DNA of 64,000 nt from Massilia sp. Leaf139 (GCF_001424165.1 NZ_LMOJ01000012.1:310863-374862), one strand, 5' to 3'; positions 26,619 to 35,764 are shown, counted from the first letter of the stretch. The notes: a model not told the origin generated them from the letters alone. Program-made: numbers and translations.

Positions 26619-27911
26619 TCACGGATTGCGCGTCACCCGCCACACCGTATTCGCCAAATCATCCGCCACGATGAGCGCCCCGCGCGGATCGACGGTCACG
26701 CCGACCGGCCGCCCGCGCGTCTTGCCATCCGCATCGCGGAAGCCGCTGACGAAATCGACCGGCGCACCGGCCGGACGCCCGTTTGCGAACGGCACGAAGA
26801 CCACCTTGTAACCGACCGGATTCTTCGTGTTCCAGCTGCCGTGCTCGCCGACGAAGACGCCCCTGGCAAAGGCGTCGCCCATCACCGGCGACGAGAAGGC
26901 CACGCCCAGCGCCGCGACGTGCGCACCCAGGCTGTAATCGGGCTTGATGGCGGCGGCGACCTTTTCCGGATTGCCGGGCTTGACCCGCGTGTCGACGTTC
27001 TGGCCCCAGTAGCTGTACGGCCAGCCATAGAAGCCGCCCTCGCGCACCGAGGTCAGGTAGTCGGGCACCAGATCCGGCCCGATCTCGTCGCGTTCGTTGA
27101 CCACCGCCCACAGCTGCCCGGTCTCCGGCTGGATCGCCAGTGCCGTCGGATTGCGCAGGCCGGTCGCGAAGGGTTTATAGGCGCCCGTGTTGACGTCGAT
27201 CTGCCACACCATCGCGCGGTCGACTTCCGCTTCCATGCCGCGCTCGGTGATGTTGCTGTTCGAGCCGATCCCGACATAGGCGAAACGCCCGTCGGGACTC
27301 ATGGTCATCGCCTTTGTCCAGTGGTGGTTGATCTCGGACGGCAGTTGCGTGATCGTCTTCGGCGCGCCCGCGGCCGTGGTCTGCCCTTCCTGGTAATCGA
27401 AGCTGACCAGGGCATCCTGGTTGGCGACATACAGCTTGCCGTTGGCGAAGCCCAGGCCGTAAGGGGCGTTCAGCTTGTCGGCGAACACGGTCTTGAGCTC
27501 GTAGCGGCCGTCCTTGTCGGCGTCGCGCAGCAGGGTCAGGCGGTTGCCGCTCTTGACCTTGGTATTGCCCTTGGCCTTGATATAGCCGGCGATGACGTCC
27601 TTCGGCTTCAGCTTGGCCGCGCTGCCGCCGCGGCCTTCGGCCACCAGGATATCGCCATTCGGCAGCACCAGGGTCTGGCGCGGAATCTGCAGGTCGGTTG
27701 CGATTGCCGTGATGGTGTACCCCTGCGGCACGACCGGCTTGCGCTCGCCCCAGGCTTCCGGCTCGGCGATCTTCATGTCGGGCAGCAGGCCGCGCTGGGG
27801 CGCGGGCAGCTTCGGATCGGGGCCGTGCGCCAGGGTCTTGCTTCCCTCGTCGCTGCAGGCGCCCAGCAGCAGCGCCATTCCCAGCAATGCCAATGTGTTC
27901 GCGCGTTTCAT
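26619..27911 (-). CDS. PQQ-dependent sugar (sorbosone-type) dehydrogenase, lipoprotein
   Basis: This 430-residue beta-propeller protein belongs to the soluble glucose/sorbosone dehydrogenase family. A lipoprotein signal ends at LLLGAC (C19). Propeller motifs include NAPYGLGFANGKLYVAN, FATGLRNPTALAIQPETGQLWAVVNERDEIG and FVGEHGSWN; the catalytic His is probably that of EINHHW. The start at 27911 overlaps the stop of the DUF2231 gene (ATGA), so the much longer upstream open frame is spurious. It oxidises aldoses in the periplasm, if PQQ is available. Confidence 0.88.
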   Translation of the reverse strand: MKRANTLALLGMALLLGACSDEGSKTLAHGPDPKLPAPQRGLLPDMKIAEPEAWGERKPVVPQGYTITAIATDLQIPRQTLVLPNGDILVAEGRGGSAAKLKPKDVIAGYIKAKGNTKVKSGNRLTLLRDADKDGRYELKTVFADKLNAPYGLGFANGKLYVANQDALVSFDYQEGQTTAAGAPKTITQLPSEINHHWTKAMTMSPDGRFAYVGIGSNSNITERGMEAEVDRAMVWQIDVNTGAYKPFATGLRNPTALAIQPETGQLWAVVNERDEIGPDLVPDYLTSVREGGFYGWPYSYWGQNVDTRVKPGNPEKVAAAIKPDYSLGAHVAALGVAFSSPVMGDAFARGVFVGEHGSWNTKNPVGYKVVFVPFANGRPAGAPVDFVSGFRDADGKTRGRPVGVTVDPRGALIVADDLANTVWRVTRNP

Positions 27912-28339
27912 TGCACACCTCCCACGCGTGGCTTCAGTGCGATCCAGGCCGTCACCAGGATCATGATGGTGACGATGATCGACAGCACCAGGCCGGCTGG
28001 CATGACGGCCCAGGCGTCCTTTGCGTGCTGGAAGGCGTTCCCCAGGCCCAGCACCCAGGTTGCCAGGAGCAGCACGAAGTACATCAGCGGCTGGCCCGAC
28101 TTGCGCGGCGCCCGCAGCAGCGCGACCAAGGCGAACAGCAAGGCGAGCCCGGAGAAGAGCAAACCACCCGCCAGCAGCCAGGAGGCGAAATTGCTCCACT
28201 GGATCTGGTAGGTATTGTGGTAGGCGATATCGCTCAGCAAGGTACCCAGGAACAGGGGCACCGTTCCTGCAAGCAGGATCGTATGGAGCGGCCCTGGCGG
28301 GCTGCGATAGGCCGGGGTGGCCGTGGACACAGAAGACAT
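27908..28339 (-). CDS. DUF2231 family membrane protein
   Basis: This 143-residue protein has four predicted membrane helices (about 22-38, 51-74, 85-105, 115-137). The segment PPGPLHTILLAGTVPLFLGTLLSDIAY is typical of DUF2231, which is often found next to periplasmic PQQ or cytochrome-type dehydrogenases. It may anchor the dehydrogenase or pass electrons from it. The ATG at 28339 has AAGG upstream. It overlaps the dehydrogenase start by four bases. Confidence 0.82.
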   Translation of the reverse strand: MSSVSTATPAYRSPPGPLHTILLAGTVPLFLGTLLSDIAYHNTYQIQWSNFASWLLAGGLLFSGLALLFALVALLRAPRKSGQPLMYFVLLLATWVLGLGNAFQHAKDAWAVMPAGLVLSIIVTIMILVTAWIALKPRVGGVQ

Positions 28340-28416
28340 GGAAGGCCTTATCAATGGATTTTATTATCGAAAGCATATCGAGTTATCGACAATGCCGTCG
28401 CATAATTAAATCCGGC

Positions 28417-29481
28417 TCAGTCCCCCTTCTGCCTGACGATCGGATCGCGCGTCCCCGTCCACTCGCTCACCAGCGAATAGCCGACCGCCAGCAGCACCGG
28501 CCCGATGAACATGCCGACCACGCCGAAGGCGATCACCCCGCCCAGTACGCCGAGCAGGGTGAGCAGGAAGGGCAGGCTGGTGCCGCGGCTGATCAGCATC
28601 GGGCGCACGACGTTGTCGACGCCGCTGATGAGCACCGTCCCCCAGATCACCATGAAGATGCCCCAGCCCGTGCTGCCCTGGGCGAACAGCCAGATCGCCG
28701 CCCCGCCCCAGATCAGCGGCGGGCCGAAAGGCACGAGCGAGATGACGAAGACCAGGATCGACAGCAGCGGCACGGCCGGCACCCCGGCCATCGAAAAGCC
28801 GATCGCCGCCACCAGCGCCTGCGCCAGCGCCGTGCCCAGCAGGCCGTACATGACGCCGCGCGTGGTCTGGCTGATGATGTCGGTAACTGATTCGGCGCCC
28901 TCCCCCATCACCTTGTTCATCATGCTGCCCGTGACGGCGATCAGCGCATGGCCGTCGCGGTAGACGAAGAAGCTGACAAAGGCGGCCAGGCTCATCTGCA
29001 CGACGCCGGTGCCGAGCATCAGCCCGCCCGCCATCAGGTAGCGCCGCGCCGGCTCGACCATGCGCTGGGCCAGGGCCAGCATCTGCTCGCGGCTGGCGAC
29101 CAGCTGGCGCAGGTAATTGTCGATGACTTCGCCGAGGAAGGGCAGCTCGCGGATCCATTGCGGCGGCAGCAGTTCGCCATGCTCGAGCGCGTAGCGCATC
29201 TGGCCGAAGGTAGTGGCGACGTCGTCGGCCAGGTTGTAGGCGACGGTGGCAAGCGGGATGATGACGAGCAGGGTCAGCGACAGCGTCATCGTCAGCGCGG
29301 CCAGCGTGCGCCGCCCGTGCATGGCGGCCAGCAGGCGCAGGTACAAGGGCCAGGACGAGATGACGACGGCGACCGCGAACAGGATCGCCGGCAGGAAGGG
29401 CTTGAGGACGAACAGGCAGCCCAGCGTGAGCAGGACGACCGTGGCGATGCGGGTGTAGTTTCTGCCGATTGGCTTTTCCAT
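28417..29481 (-). CDS. AI-2E family transporter (PerM-like)
   Basis: This 354-residue membrane protein has about eight helices. The C-terminal portion SLVPFGPPLIWGGAAIWLF and GVDNVVRPMLISRGTSLPFLLTLLGVLGGVIAFGVVGMFIGPVLLAV is diagnostic of the AI-2E/PerM family. Members export autoinducer-2 or other small molecules, or act as ion-coupled transporters; the substrate is unclear. The start follows GGGGACAC. A 115-bp repeat element separates it from sco1 upstream. Confidence 0.92.
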   Translation of the reverse strand: MEKPIGRNYTRIATVVLLTLGCLFVLKPFLPAILFAVAVVISSWPLYLRLLAAMHGRRTLAALTMTLSLTLLVIIPLATVAYNLADDVATTFGQMRYALEHGELLPPQWIRELPFLGEVIDNYLRQLVASREQMLALAQRMVEPARRYLMAGGLMLGTGVVQMSLAAFVSFFVYRDGHALIAVTGSMMNKVMGEGAESVTDIISQTTRGVMYGLLGTALAQALVAAIGFSMAGVPAVPLLSILVFVISLVPFGPPLIWGGAAIWLFAQGSTGWGIFMVIWGTVLISGVDNVVRPMLISRGTSLPFLLTLLGVLGGVIAFGVVGMFIGPVLLAVGYSLVSEWTGTRDPIVRQKGD

Positions 29482-29501
29482 GTGTCCCCGTCAACGTAAC
29501 A

Positions 29502-29616
29502 GAAGCCTGAGAAACCGTAGCGAGCGGAAGAGGTTTGGCTGAGACGCGCAGCTGTACAATTGTACAGCGAGCATCGCAGGCCTAAGCTACGACGCGCAGT
29601 AGGTTTATCAGGCTTC
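29502..29616. repeat. 115-bp structured repeat element, copy 1
   Basis: This copy is homologous to the element at 40820-40935. The ends are inverted repeats (GAAGCCTGA with TCAGGCTTC, then AAACC with GGTTT), and the centre is a second hairpin, GCTGTAC-AATT-GTACAGC. It ends four bases from the sco1 stop codon. No coding capacity is apparent. Confidence 0.85.
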
Positions 29617-29619
29617 CAT

Positions 29620-30207
29620 CTACAACAGTTGGCGCAGGTCGTGGGCGATCGGCGCCGGGCCCTGGCCGTGGCGCAGGAACAGGCGCACCCGCCCTTCCTT
29701 GTCGAACACATAGCTGCCGGCCGTGTGATCCACCGTGTAGCTGCCCGGCTCCTTGCCCGGCACTTTCGAGACGAAGACCTTGAATTCCTTGGCCGTCTGC
29801 GCGGTCTGCTCCGGCGTGCCGCGCAGGCCGAGGAAGCGCGTGTCGAAGGCCGGCACGTAGGACGCGAGCAGTTCCTGGGTATCGCGCTCCGGATCGAGGG
29901 TGACGAACAGCACCTGCACGTCATTGGCCGAGGGCCCGAGTTCCTTCATCACCGCGGCCATCTCGGCCATCGTGGTCGGGCACACGTCCGGGCACTGGGT
30001 ATAGCCGAAGAACAGCACCACCAGCTTGCCGCGGAAGTCGGCCAGGGTACGCGCCTTGCCCGTGTGGTCGGTCAGCGAAAAGCCCTTGGCATAATCGAGC
30101 CCGGTCAGATCCGTGTTCTGGAAGGCGGCCGGTTTCGAGGACAGCTTGTCGCAGCCGGCGCTCAGCAAGGCGACGGCGACCATGGCCGCGGTGATCAGTC
30201 TTTTCAT
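29620..30207 (-). CDS. SCO1/SenC copper chaperone for cytochrome oxidase
   Basis: This 195-residue thioredoxin-fold lipoprotein has lipobox LLSAGC (C19). The copper-binding residues are in YTQCPDVCP (C72, C76) and VDHTAG (H161). SCO proteins load copper into the CuA site of subunit II or reduce its cysteines. It is the last gene of the oxidase locus and starts one base after the ctaB stop codon, so the two are coupled. A longer open frame upstream overlaps ctaB and is rejected. Confidence 0.95.
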   Translation of the reverse strand: MKRLITAAMVAVALLSAGCDKLSSKPAAFQNTDLTGLDYAKGFSLTDHTGKARTLADFRGKLVVLFFGYTQCPDVCPTTMAEMAAVMKELGPSANDVQVLFVTLDPERDTQELLASYVPAFDTRFLGLRGTPEQTAQTAKEFKVFVSKVPGKEPGSYTVDHTAGSYVFDKEGRVRLFLRHGQGPAPIAHDLRQLL

Positions 30208-30208
30208 G

Positions 30209-31099
30209 TCAGAACTTAAAATAGTGATCGACCAGCAGCGCCGCGAACAGCAGCGACAGGTACAGGATCGAGTAGGCAAAGGCGCGGCGCGCCGTCTGGT
30301 CGCTGTAGTGCTTGTGCACGCGCCAGGCGTGGCGCAGGAACAGGGCATTCAGGACGATCGCCGCCGCCAGGTAGATCAGGCCGCTCATGCGCACGGCGTA
30401 GGGCAGCAAGGTGGTCGCGGCCAGCGCCAGCGAATACAGCCAGACCTGCTGGCCGGTATAGGCCATGCCGTGGGTGATCGGCAGCATCGGCAGGCCGGAG
30501 CGGGCATAGTCCTCGCGCCGGTACATGGCCAGCGCCCAGAAATGCGGCGGCGTCCACACGAAAATGATCAACACCAGCAACCAGGCCTGCATCGGTACTT
30601 CGTTGGCCACGGCCGCCCAGCCCAGCGCCGGCGGCATCGCGCCCGACAGGCCGCCGATGACGATGTTCTGCGGCGTCGCCGGCTTCAGGTAGATGGTGTA
30701 GATCACGGCGTAGCCGACGAAGGTGACGAAGGTCAGCCACATGGTGAGCGCGTTGACGAAGGCGTACAGCACCCACATGCCGAGACCGCCGATGATCGCG
30801 GAAAAGACCATGGTCTGGTTGCGCGTCAGTTCGCCGCGCGCGGTGGCGCGGCGGGCGGTGCGGGCCATGCGCGCGTCGATCTCGGCTTCGATCAGGCAGT
30901 TGACGGCGAAAGCGGCGCCGGCCAGCAGCCAGATGCCGGCAGTCCCGGCGATCAGCACGCGCCAGCCGGGAAAGCCGTCGGTGGCCAGGAACATGCCGAT
31001 GATGGCGCAGAAAACGGCGAGCTGGGTTACCCGGGGCTTGGTCAGCGTCCAGTATTGGGAGATGCGGCTGGTGGGTCGGAGGGCGGTCTGGGTGGTCAT
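30209..31099 (-). CDS. ctaB: Protoheme IX farnesyltransferase (heme O synthase)
   Basis: This 296-residue UbiA-superfamily enzyme farnesylates heme b to heme O. The first aspartate-rich-type motif reads [19 protein letters not shown], as in betaproteobacterial CtaB; the second loop has [14 protein letters not shown]. About nine helices are predicted. It overlaps ctaA by four bases (31096-31099), so heme O and heme A synthases are made together. Confidence 0.96.
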   Translation of the reverse strand: MTTQTALRPTSRISQYWTLTKPRVTQLAVFCAIIGMFLATDGFPGWRVLIAGTAGIWLLAGAAFAVNCLIEAEIDARMARTARRATARGELTRNQTMVFSAIIGGLGMWVLYAFVNALTMWLTFVTFVGYAVIYTIYLKPATPQNIVIGGLSGAMPPALGWAAVANEVPMQAWLLVLIIFVWTPPHFWALAMYRREDYARSGLPMLPITHGMAYTGQQVWLYSLALAATTLLPYAVRMSGLIYLAAAIVLNALFLRHAWRVHKHYSDQTARRAFAYSILYLSLLFAALLVDHYFKF

Positions 31100-32250
31100 C
31101 GATACGAGTTCGCAGGAACGTCGGCATTCGCGGGGGTGCGCTGCGACACGTCGAGCAGGTGCTCCACCTTGTAGTTTAACATGGTCACCAGCAGGACGAG
31201 GAGTGCCGCCCCTGCGTTATGCAACACAGCAATGGCCAGCGGGAAGTCGAAAAACACCGTCGCCACGCCCGTGAACAGCTGGGCCAGCAGTACCGCGCCG
31301 ATGAGTTGACCCGTGCGGCGCAGCGCCGGCTGGCGCGCCGCGTGCCATGCGGTCAGGCCCAGCACCAGGGTCACGACAATGGCGAAATTGCGGTGCACCC
31401 AATGGATCGCCACCAGCGCCGAGAATTGCAAATAGTGCCCGGCCGCCGTCTTGCCCAGTTCGCGCCACAGGGTAAAGCCATGCTCGAAGTCCATTTCTGG
31501 CACCAGTTTGCCGTCGCAGAGCGGGAATTCGTCGCAGGCCAGGGTCGCGTAGTTAGTGCTCACCCACCCGCCGAGCGCGATCTGCACCACCAGCACCACG
31601 GCCGCCACCAGCGCCAGCGTGCGCAGCGCGCGCAGGCCGGCCAGGTCGCGGCTCGGCGCCGGCGGCTTTAAAAGGAAATCCTCGCGTCCGCCCAGCCAGG
31701 CCAGCATCGCCAGCAAGCCCATGCCGAGCAGCAGGTGGATGGTGACGATGACCGGCTGCAGTTTCAGGGTCACCGTCCAGGCGCCGAAGGCGCCCTGGAT
31801 GCAGACGAAGACGAACAGCGCCACCGGCAGCGCCGGGGCAAACGCCTGCTGGTGCGTTTTGCGCCACTGGCGGATCGACTGGAACATCAGCGCCATGATC
31901 AGCACGCCGATGCCCATCGCCAGGTAGCGGTGGATCATCTCGATCCATGCTTTGACTTTGGTGACCGGCCCGGTCGGCATGAGGGCCTCGGCCGCGGCGA
32001 TCTGCTCGTGCGCGATAAAGGGATTGGCGGCGCCGTAGCAGCCCGGCCAGTCCGGGCAGCCCAGACCGGAATCGGTGAGCCGGGTGAAGCCGCCGAAGAC
32101 GATCAGGTCGAAGGTGAGAAAGGCCATCACCCAGACCAGCTTGCGGTACTTGTTGGCGTCGGAGGACAGCCAGACCATGGTCAGCGGGATGCTGGCGATG
32201 AAGATGCCCATCAGGGCCAGCTGGAACAGGGTCGATGCGTTCATGTTCAT
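31096..32250 (-). CDS. ctaA: Heme A synthase (COX15/CtaA)
   Basis: This 384-residue membrane protein has eight predicted helices. It oxidises the methyl group of heme O to make heme A for the aa3 oxidase. The family motifs [22 protein letters not shown] and [12 protein letters not shown] near the N-terminal half, and [13 protein letters not shown] and [10 protein letters not shown] in the C-terminal half, hold the heme-ligating His residues. It is followed without a gap by ctaB. Confidence 0.96.
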   Translation of the reverse strand: MNMNASTLFQLALMGIFIASIPLTMVWLSSDANKYRKLVWVMAFLTFDLIVFGGFTRLTDSGLGCPDWPGCYGAANPFIAHEQIAAAEALMPTGPVTKVKAWIEMIHRYLAMGIGVLIMALMFQSIRQWRKTHQQAFAPALPVALFVFVCIQGAFGAWTVTLKLQPVIVTIHLLLGMGLLAMLAWLGGREDFLLKPPAPSRDLAGLRALRTLALVAAVVLVVQIALGGWVSTNYATLACDEFPLCDGKLVPEMDFEHGFTLWRELGKTAAGHYLQFSALVAIHWVHRNFAIVVTLVLGLTAWHAARQPALRRTGQLIGAVLLAQLFTGVATVFFDFPLAIAVLHNAGAALLVLLVTMLNYKVEHLLDVSQRTPANADVPANSYR

Positions 32251-32266
32251 TGCTTGCTCGATCCCG

Positions 32267-32890
32267 TCATCCGATCGCCGAGGCCTTCAGGAGCTTGGCC
32301 AGATCCTTGTGTACCTTGCGCGGATCCGGGTCTTTCGGGAAGCGCATCATGACGTTGCTGCGCGGGTCGATCAGGAAGATGTGGTCGTCGAGCGTCGTCC
32401 CGATCTCGACCGGCAGCCAGCGCGAGAGCTGCTCGCGCGGCACCCGCAGCATGTGCACGTCGTCGTACTGGCGGATCAGCATGGTGTCGATCGGCGCGTC
32501 GTCGGTGATCAGCCAGACGCGCTCGACGCGGCTCATGTTCTTGCCCTGCATGGTGCGCAGCTGGCGCATCGCGAACAGCTGCTTCTGGCAGGCGTCAAGG
32601 CAGGCGCCGCCGCCGACCTTCACCATGATCCACTTGCCGGCGAGTTGCTCGAGCGTCTCCGGACGGCCGTCGAGGGTCGTGCTGGCGAGTTTCGGCATCG
32701 GGTGCGCGCGCTGGTCGATGAAGGCGCCGTAGTTCGTGCGCCCTTCCGGCTTGATGATGTAATAGGTGACATACGAGGCGATGATCGGCGCGGCGCACAC
32801 CAGCAACAGTACGATCAGCTTCAGGCGGCCATTCCAGCGGGCCTTGTTTGCCTCCCTTGCGGCGACTTCAGACTGCTTGTTTTGTTCCAC
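32267..32890 (-). CDS. SCO-like membrane-anchored thioredoxin-fold protein
   Basis: This 207-residue protein has one N-terminal membrane helix (about 24-46) and a periplasmic SCO/thioredoxin-like domain with GGGACLDACQKQL (C97, C101). In Burkholderiales such a gene is usually placed between surf1 and ctaA in the oxidase locus. A role in CuA or CuB assembly is likely from context; a conserved His of the SCO copper site is not obvious at the usual place. It overlaps the end of surf1 by 23 bases. Confidence 0.82.
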   Translation of the reverse strand: MEQNKQSEVAAREANKARWNGRLKLIVLLLVCAAPIIASYVTYYIIKPEGRTNYGAFIDQRAHPMPKLASTTLDGRPETLEQLAGKWIMVKVGGGACLDACQKQLFAMRQLRTMQGKNMSRVERVWLITDDAPIDTMLIRQYDDVHMLRVPREQLSRWLPVEIGTTLDDHIFLIDPRSNVMMRFPKDPDPRKVHKDLAKLLKASAIG

Positions 32891-33662
32891 TTCGAAATCC
32901 TGTCATCACGAAAAATAGGGCCGCCATGGCCGCCAATGCATACCACTGGAATGCGTAGCCGCGGTGCTTGTCGACGCCGAAGTCCGGCGCCGGCCACTCG
33001 CGCACCAGGCCCTCGTCCTGCCCTGCTCCCGCCTGTTGCACGAAGAAGGGCTGCAGCGCCACGCCGCTGGCGCGCGCCACCGTCTCGATGTCGAGGTTCT
33101 GCACGCGCGTGCCCGGCTTCGGATCGGCAGCGCCGCCGAGCTGCATCAGCTTGCCGGCGCTGAGCGTGGCCACGCCCTCGATCGTCACCGTGCCCGGCGG
33201 CGTTTGAAATGCCGGCAAGCGCGCATAATCCTGCGCATCGCGCGGCAACCACCCGCGCAGCACCAGCACATGTTGTTCCGAACCCGCTATTTTAAACGGC
33301 ATCGCCAGGATGAATCCGGCCCGCCCGTTCAGCGGCCGGTTATCGAGAAACAGCGGCCACTCCGCCACCCACTGCCCGGTGACACGCACCCGCCGGTATT
33401 CGATATCCCCGGGCGCCGGCACGCTGCCTGTCTCGCCGCGCACCGTAGGGTGGGCACCCGTGCCCACGCGTTCGTGCCCAAGCACACTACCACCGTCCCC
33501 AAGCACCAGAGGCGCGGCCGCACCACGCTCGGCCAGCTTCGCAGCAACGCCAAGCTTCTCCTCCGCCCGCCGCGTCTGCCAATTGCCCAGCACGATCCCG
33601 AGCACCACCAGCACCACCGTTGCCACGAACGGAATGACCCTAAACCGGAACGCCAAACGCAT
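32868..33662 (-). CDS. SURF1 family cytochrome oxidase assembly protein (contains a translated repeat)
   Basis: This 264-residue protein has membrane helices at about 9-27 and 235-253 with a periplasmic domain between them, the SURF1 layout. Family motifs are LGNWQTRRAEEK, RVRVTGQW and VDKHRGYAFQWYALA. Members deliver heme A to subunit I. A REP-like palindrome lies inside the reading frame (33442-33474) and is translated as HERVGTGAHPTVR between helix 1 and the core domain. The frame stays open, so the protein is probably functional with an enlarged loop. Confidence 0.92.
   Translation of the reverse strand: MRLAFRFRVIPFVATVVLVVLGIVLGNWQTRRAEEKLGVAAKLAERGAAAPLVLGDGGSVLGHERVGTGAHPTVRGETGSVPAPGDIEYRRVRVTGQWVAEWPLFLDNRPLNGRAGFILAMPFKIAGSEQHVLVLRGWLPRDAQDYARLPAFQTPPGTVTIEGVATLSAGKLMQLGGAADPKPGTRVQNLDIETVARASGVALQPFFVQQAGAGQDEGLVREWPAPDFGVDKHRGYAFQWYALAAMAALFFVMTGFRSGTKQAV
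33442..33474. repeat. REP-like palindrome inside surf1
   Basis: The sequence has the shared CGTAGGGTGGGC side, the GCCCACGCG side and the core ACCCGT. All other copies in the window are intergenic. Here it adds about eleven codons to surf1 without breaking the frame. Confidence 0.85.
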
Positions 33663-33698
33663 TACAATGAACCCTTACTCGATACCGCCGGCCTGCAC

Positions 33699-33899
33699 AT
33701 GAAAATCTTTGTCGCCATCGCCTTCATCCTCATCATCGCCAGCCTCGGCTCGGCGCTGTTCTTCCTGATGAAGGACAAGGGCCGCAGCAACCGCACGGTG
33801 CAGGCACTGGCGATGCGCGTGGGCCTGTCGATCACCCTCTTCCTGATCCTGCTCGCTTCCTACAAGATGGGCTGGATCCAGCCCACCGGCATCCGCTGA
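33699..33899 (+). CDS. DUF2909 twin-transmembrane protein
   Basis: This 66-residue protein has two membrane helices (about 2-24 and 41-61) joined by a short basic loop (KDKGRSNRTVQALAMRVG). This matches DUF2909, a small family found beside cox3 and surf1 in beta- and gammaproteobacteria. It is divergent from surf1 and convergent with cox3. A role in oxidase assembly is inferred from its constant location. Confidence 0.88.
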   Translation: MKIFVAIAFILIIASLGSALFFLMKDKGRSNRTVQALAMRVGLSITLFLILLASYKMGWIQPTGIR

Positions 33900-33917
33900 G
33901 CTCGGCCGTAGATGTGA

Positions 33918-33946
33918 CAAGGGACAGCCGGTCAGGCTGTCCCCCT
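33918..33946. terminator. Hairpin between convergent DUF2909 and cox3 genes
   Basis: GGGACAGCC (33921-33929) and GGCTGTCCC (33935-33943) form a perfect 9-bp stem with a five-base loop, extended weakly by AA/TT. It is placed between two convergent stops, but there is no long T run. Confidence 0.6.
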
Positions 33947-33966
33947 TATGCCAGCCTGCCGACTGG

Positions 33967-34824
33967 TTACAGCCAGTACACCACGACGTAGAGGCCGAGC
34001 CAGACCACGTCGACGAAGTGCCAGTACCAGGCCGCGCCTTCGAAACCGAAGTGGTGATCGGCCGTGAAGTGGCCGCGCAGCACGCGGTACAGCACCACCG
34101 ACAGCATGATCGCGCCCATCGTCACGTGGAAGCCGTGGAAACCGGTCAGCATGAAGAAGGTCGAGCCGTAGATGCCCGAGGTCAGCTTCAGGTTCAGTTC
34201 CTGGTAGGCGTGCATGTATTCATAGACCTGGAAGCCCATGAAGACCGCGCCCAACAGGATGGTGGCGAACAGCCAGACCGCGGTGTTGCGGCGGTGGCCG
34301 GCGCGCAGCGCGTGGTGCGAGATCGTCAGCGTCACGCCCGAGAGCAGCAGCAAGGCCGTGTTGATGGTCGGGATCGGGAACGGGCCCATGGTGTTGAAGG
34401 CGTCGACCGTGCCGGCCGGGCCGGTGTTGCCCCAGTTGCCGGCGAAGTCGGGCCACAGCACCTTGTGGTCGAGGTCGGCCAGCCAGGGCATCGAGATCGC
34501 GCGCGCATAGAACAGCGCGCCGAAGAAGGCGGCAAAGAACATCACTTCGGAGAAGATGAACCAGCTCATCGACCAACGGAAGGACAGGTCGATGTTGCGG
34601 CTGTACTGGCCCGATTCCGACTCCTTGATGGCGTCGCCGAACCAGAAGTACAGGACGGTCAGCATCGCGACGATGCCGGCCAGGCAGACGGCCGGCCCCC
34701 AGGAGGCGCTGTTGACCCAGCCGGACGCGCCCAGCATGGTCACCAGCATCGAGATGCCGCCGGCCATCGGCCACATCGAGGGGCCCGGCACGAAATAATG
34801 CGGCGCGGTCTTTGACACACTCAT
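33967..34824 (-). CDS. Cytochrome c oxidase subunit III
   Basis: This 285-residue subunit has seven predicted helices. Typical segments are HYFVPGPSMWPM, SEVMFFAAFFGALFYARA (with the lipid-contact Glu), and GFHGFHVTMGAIML near the C-terminus, which ends AAWYWHFVDVVWLGLYVVVYWL. I prefer the second Met (34824) because AGGAG then sits at proper spacing; with the first Met (34830) it would touch the start codon. It is downstream of cox11 and DUF2970. Confidence 0.96.
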   Translation of the reverse strand: MSVSKTAPHYFVPGPSMWPMAGGISMLVTMLGASGWVNSASWGPAVCLAGIVAMLTVLYFWFGDAIKESESGQYSRNIDLSFRWSMSWFIFSEVMFFAAFFGALFYARAISMPWLADLDHKVLWPDFAGNWGNTGPAGTVDAFNTMGPFPIPTINTALLLLSGVTLTISHHALRAGHRRNTAVWLFATILLGAVFMGFQVYEYMHAYQELNLKLTSGIYGSTFFMLTGFHGFHVTMGAIMLSVVLYRVLRGHFTADHHFGFEGAAWYWHFVDVVWLGLYVVVYWL

Positions 34825-34881
34825 CTTCATCTCCTGGATCGTTGTTCTAATGCGTTGAATTGAAATGCCTGAAACTTGTTT

Positions 34882-35091
34882 CTATGAGACTGCCATCCTC
34901 ACCAGCAGCAACAGCACACCGATAAATATCGCCAAGCCCAGCAGCGCCGCCACGATCACGTGGAAGGGGTTCAGGTTCACCGCGTCGTCCTCATAATCGC
35001 GCCGCTTGCGCACCCCGAAGAAGGACCAGAACACCGCCTTCATCGAGGCCAAAAACGAGGCCTTCCTGCTGCGCTGGGTCGGTTCCATCAA
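34882..35091 (-). CDS. DUF2970 family small membrane protein
   Basis: This 69-residue protein has a basic N-terminus, then ASMKAVFWSFFGVRKRRDYEDD, and one C-terminal helix (about 43-65). DUF2970 is a short family regularly encoded between cox11 and cox3 in Burkholderiales. Function is unknown, but the constant place implies a role in oxidase assembly. It starts 10 nt after the cox11 stop. Confidence 0.88.
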   Translation of the reverse strand: MMEPTQRSRKASFLASMKAVFWSFFGVRKRRDYEDDAVNLNPFHVIVAALLGLAIFIGVLLLLVRMAVS

Positions 35092-35101
35092 CCCGGTTCC
35101 A

Positions 35102-35656
35102 TCAGTTCGCCGCCACCGCGCCGGATATTTCGAAGAAGGTGTACGACAGCGTGATGTTCTTCACTTCCTTCGGCAGCTTTGGATCGATGAAGAATACCAC
35201 CGGCATCTGGCGCGCCTCGTTCGGCTTCATGAGCTGCTCGCGGAAGCAGAAGCATTCCACCTTCTTGAAATGCGGCGTCGCCACCTGCGGCGCGTAGCTC
35301 GGAATCGCCTGGGCCTTGACCGCCCGCCCTTGCGTGTTCACGACCTCGTACACGACGGTGGCCAGTTCGCCCGGATGCACCTGGATCGAACGCGTGGTCG
35401 GGCGGAAGCGCCACGGCCCCTGCGCATTCCCGTCGAGTTCCACCGTGATCAGGCGCGTCTTGTCGACCTGCGTGTTTTCCGGCCGCTCGACCGTGCCGTC
35501 CTGCTGGGTCAGCACGTTGATGCCGAGTACCTCGCACATCTGGCGATACACCGGCACCAGCGCATAGCCGAAGCCGAACATCGCCACCGCCACCACCACC
35601 AGCTTGCCGAGGGTGGAGCGGTTCAGGCGCAGGCGCTCTTTAGCCGTGTAACTCAT
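35102..35656 (-). CDS. ctaG: Cytochrome c oxidase assembly protein CtaG/Cox11
   Basis: This 184-residue protein has an N-terminal membrane helix (about 15-35) and a periplasmic immunoglobulin-like domain. The copper-binding motif is KVECFCFREQ; the C-terminus carries MPVVFFIDPKL and ITLSYTFFEI. Cox11 delivers copper to CuB of subunit I. The start (35656) directly abuts the stop of the 35-residue gene upstream. Confidence 0.96.
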   Translation of the reverse strand: MSYTAKERLRLNRSTLGKLVVVAVAMFGFGYALVPVYRQMCEVLGINVLTQQDGTVERPENTQVDKTRLITVELDGNAQGPWRFRPTTRSIQVHPGELATVVYEVVNTQGRAVKAQAIPSYAPQVATPHFKKVECFCFREQLMKPNEARQMPVVFFIDPKLPKEVKNITLSYTFFEISGAVAAN

Positions 35657-35764
35657 TTACATGAACCACATGCGCTTGACGATCACCGCCGCGAAGAAGA
35701 AGGCCGCGATCACGCACAGGATCAGGGCCGTCTTGCCGTTGTTCGGCTTCTTACGGGTATTCAT
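35657..35764 (-). CDS. Cytochrome oxidase small assembly protein (35 residues)
   Basis: A short open frame reads MNTRKKPNNGKTALILCVIA, then about ten hydrophobic residues, then VKRMWFM and stop. It has a basic N-terminus and a single membrane helix, the make-up of the small assembly protein annotated at this spot in many Burkholderiales. It begins immediately after the coxA stop and ends immediately before the cox11 start with no bases between, so it is fully coupled. Its existence depends on this context; the exact role is unknown. Confidence 0.8.
   Translation of the reverse strand: MNTRKKPNNGKTALILCVIAAFFFAAVIVKRMWFM

Noticed and set aside
27912..28376. N-terminal extension of the PQQ dehydrogenase frame
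   Set aside because: It overlaps the DUF2231 gene entirely, and the internal start at 27911 begins a perfect lipoprotein signal and a typical ATGA overlap.
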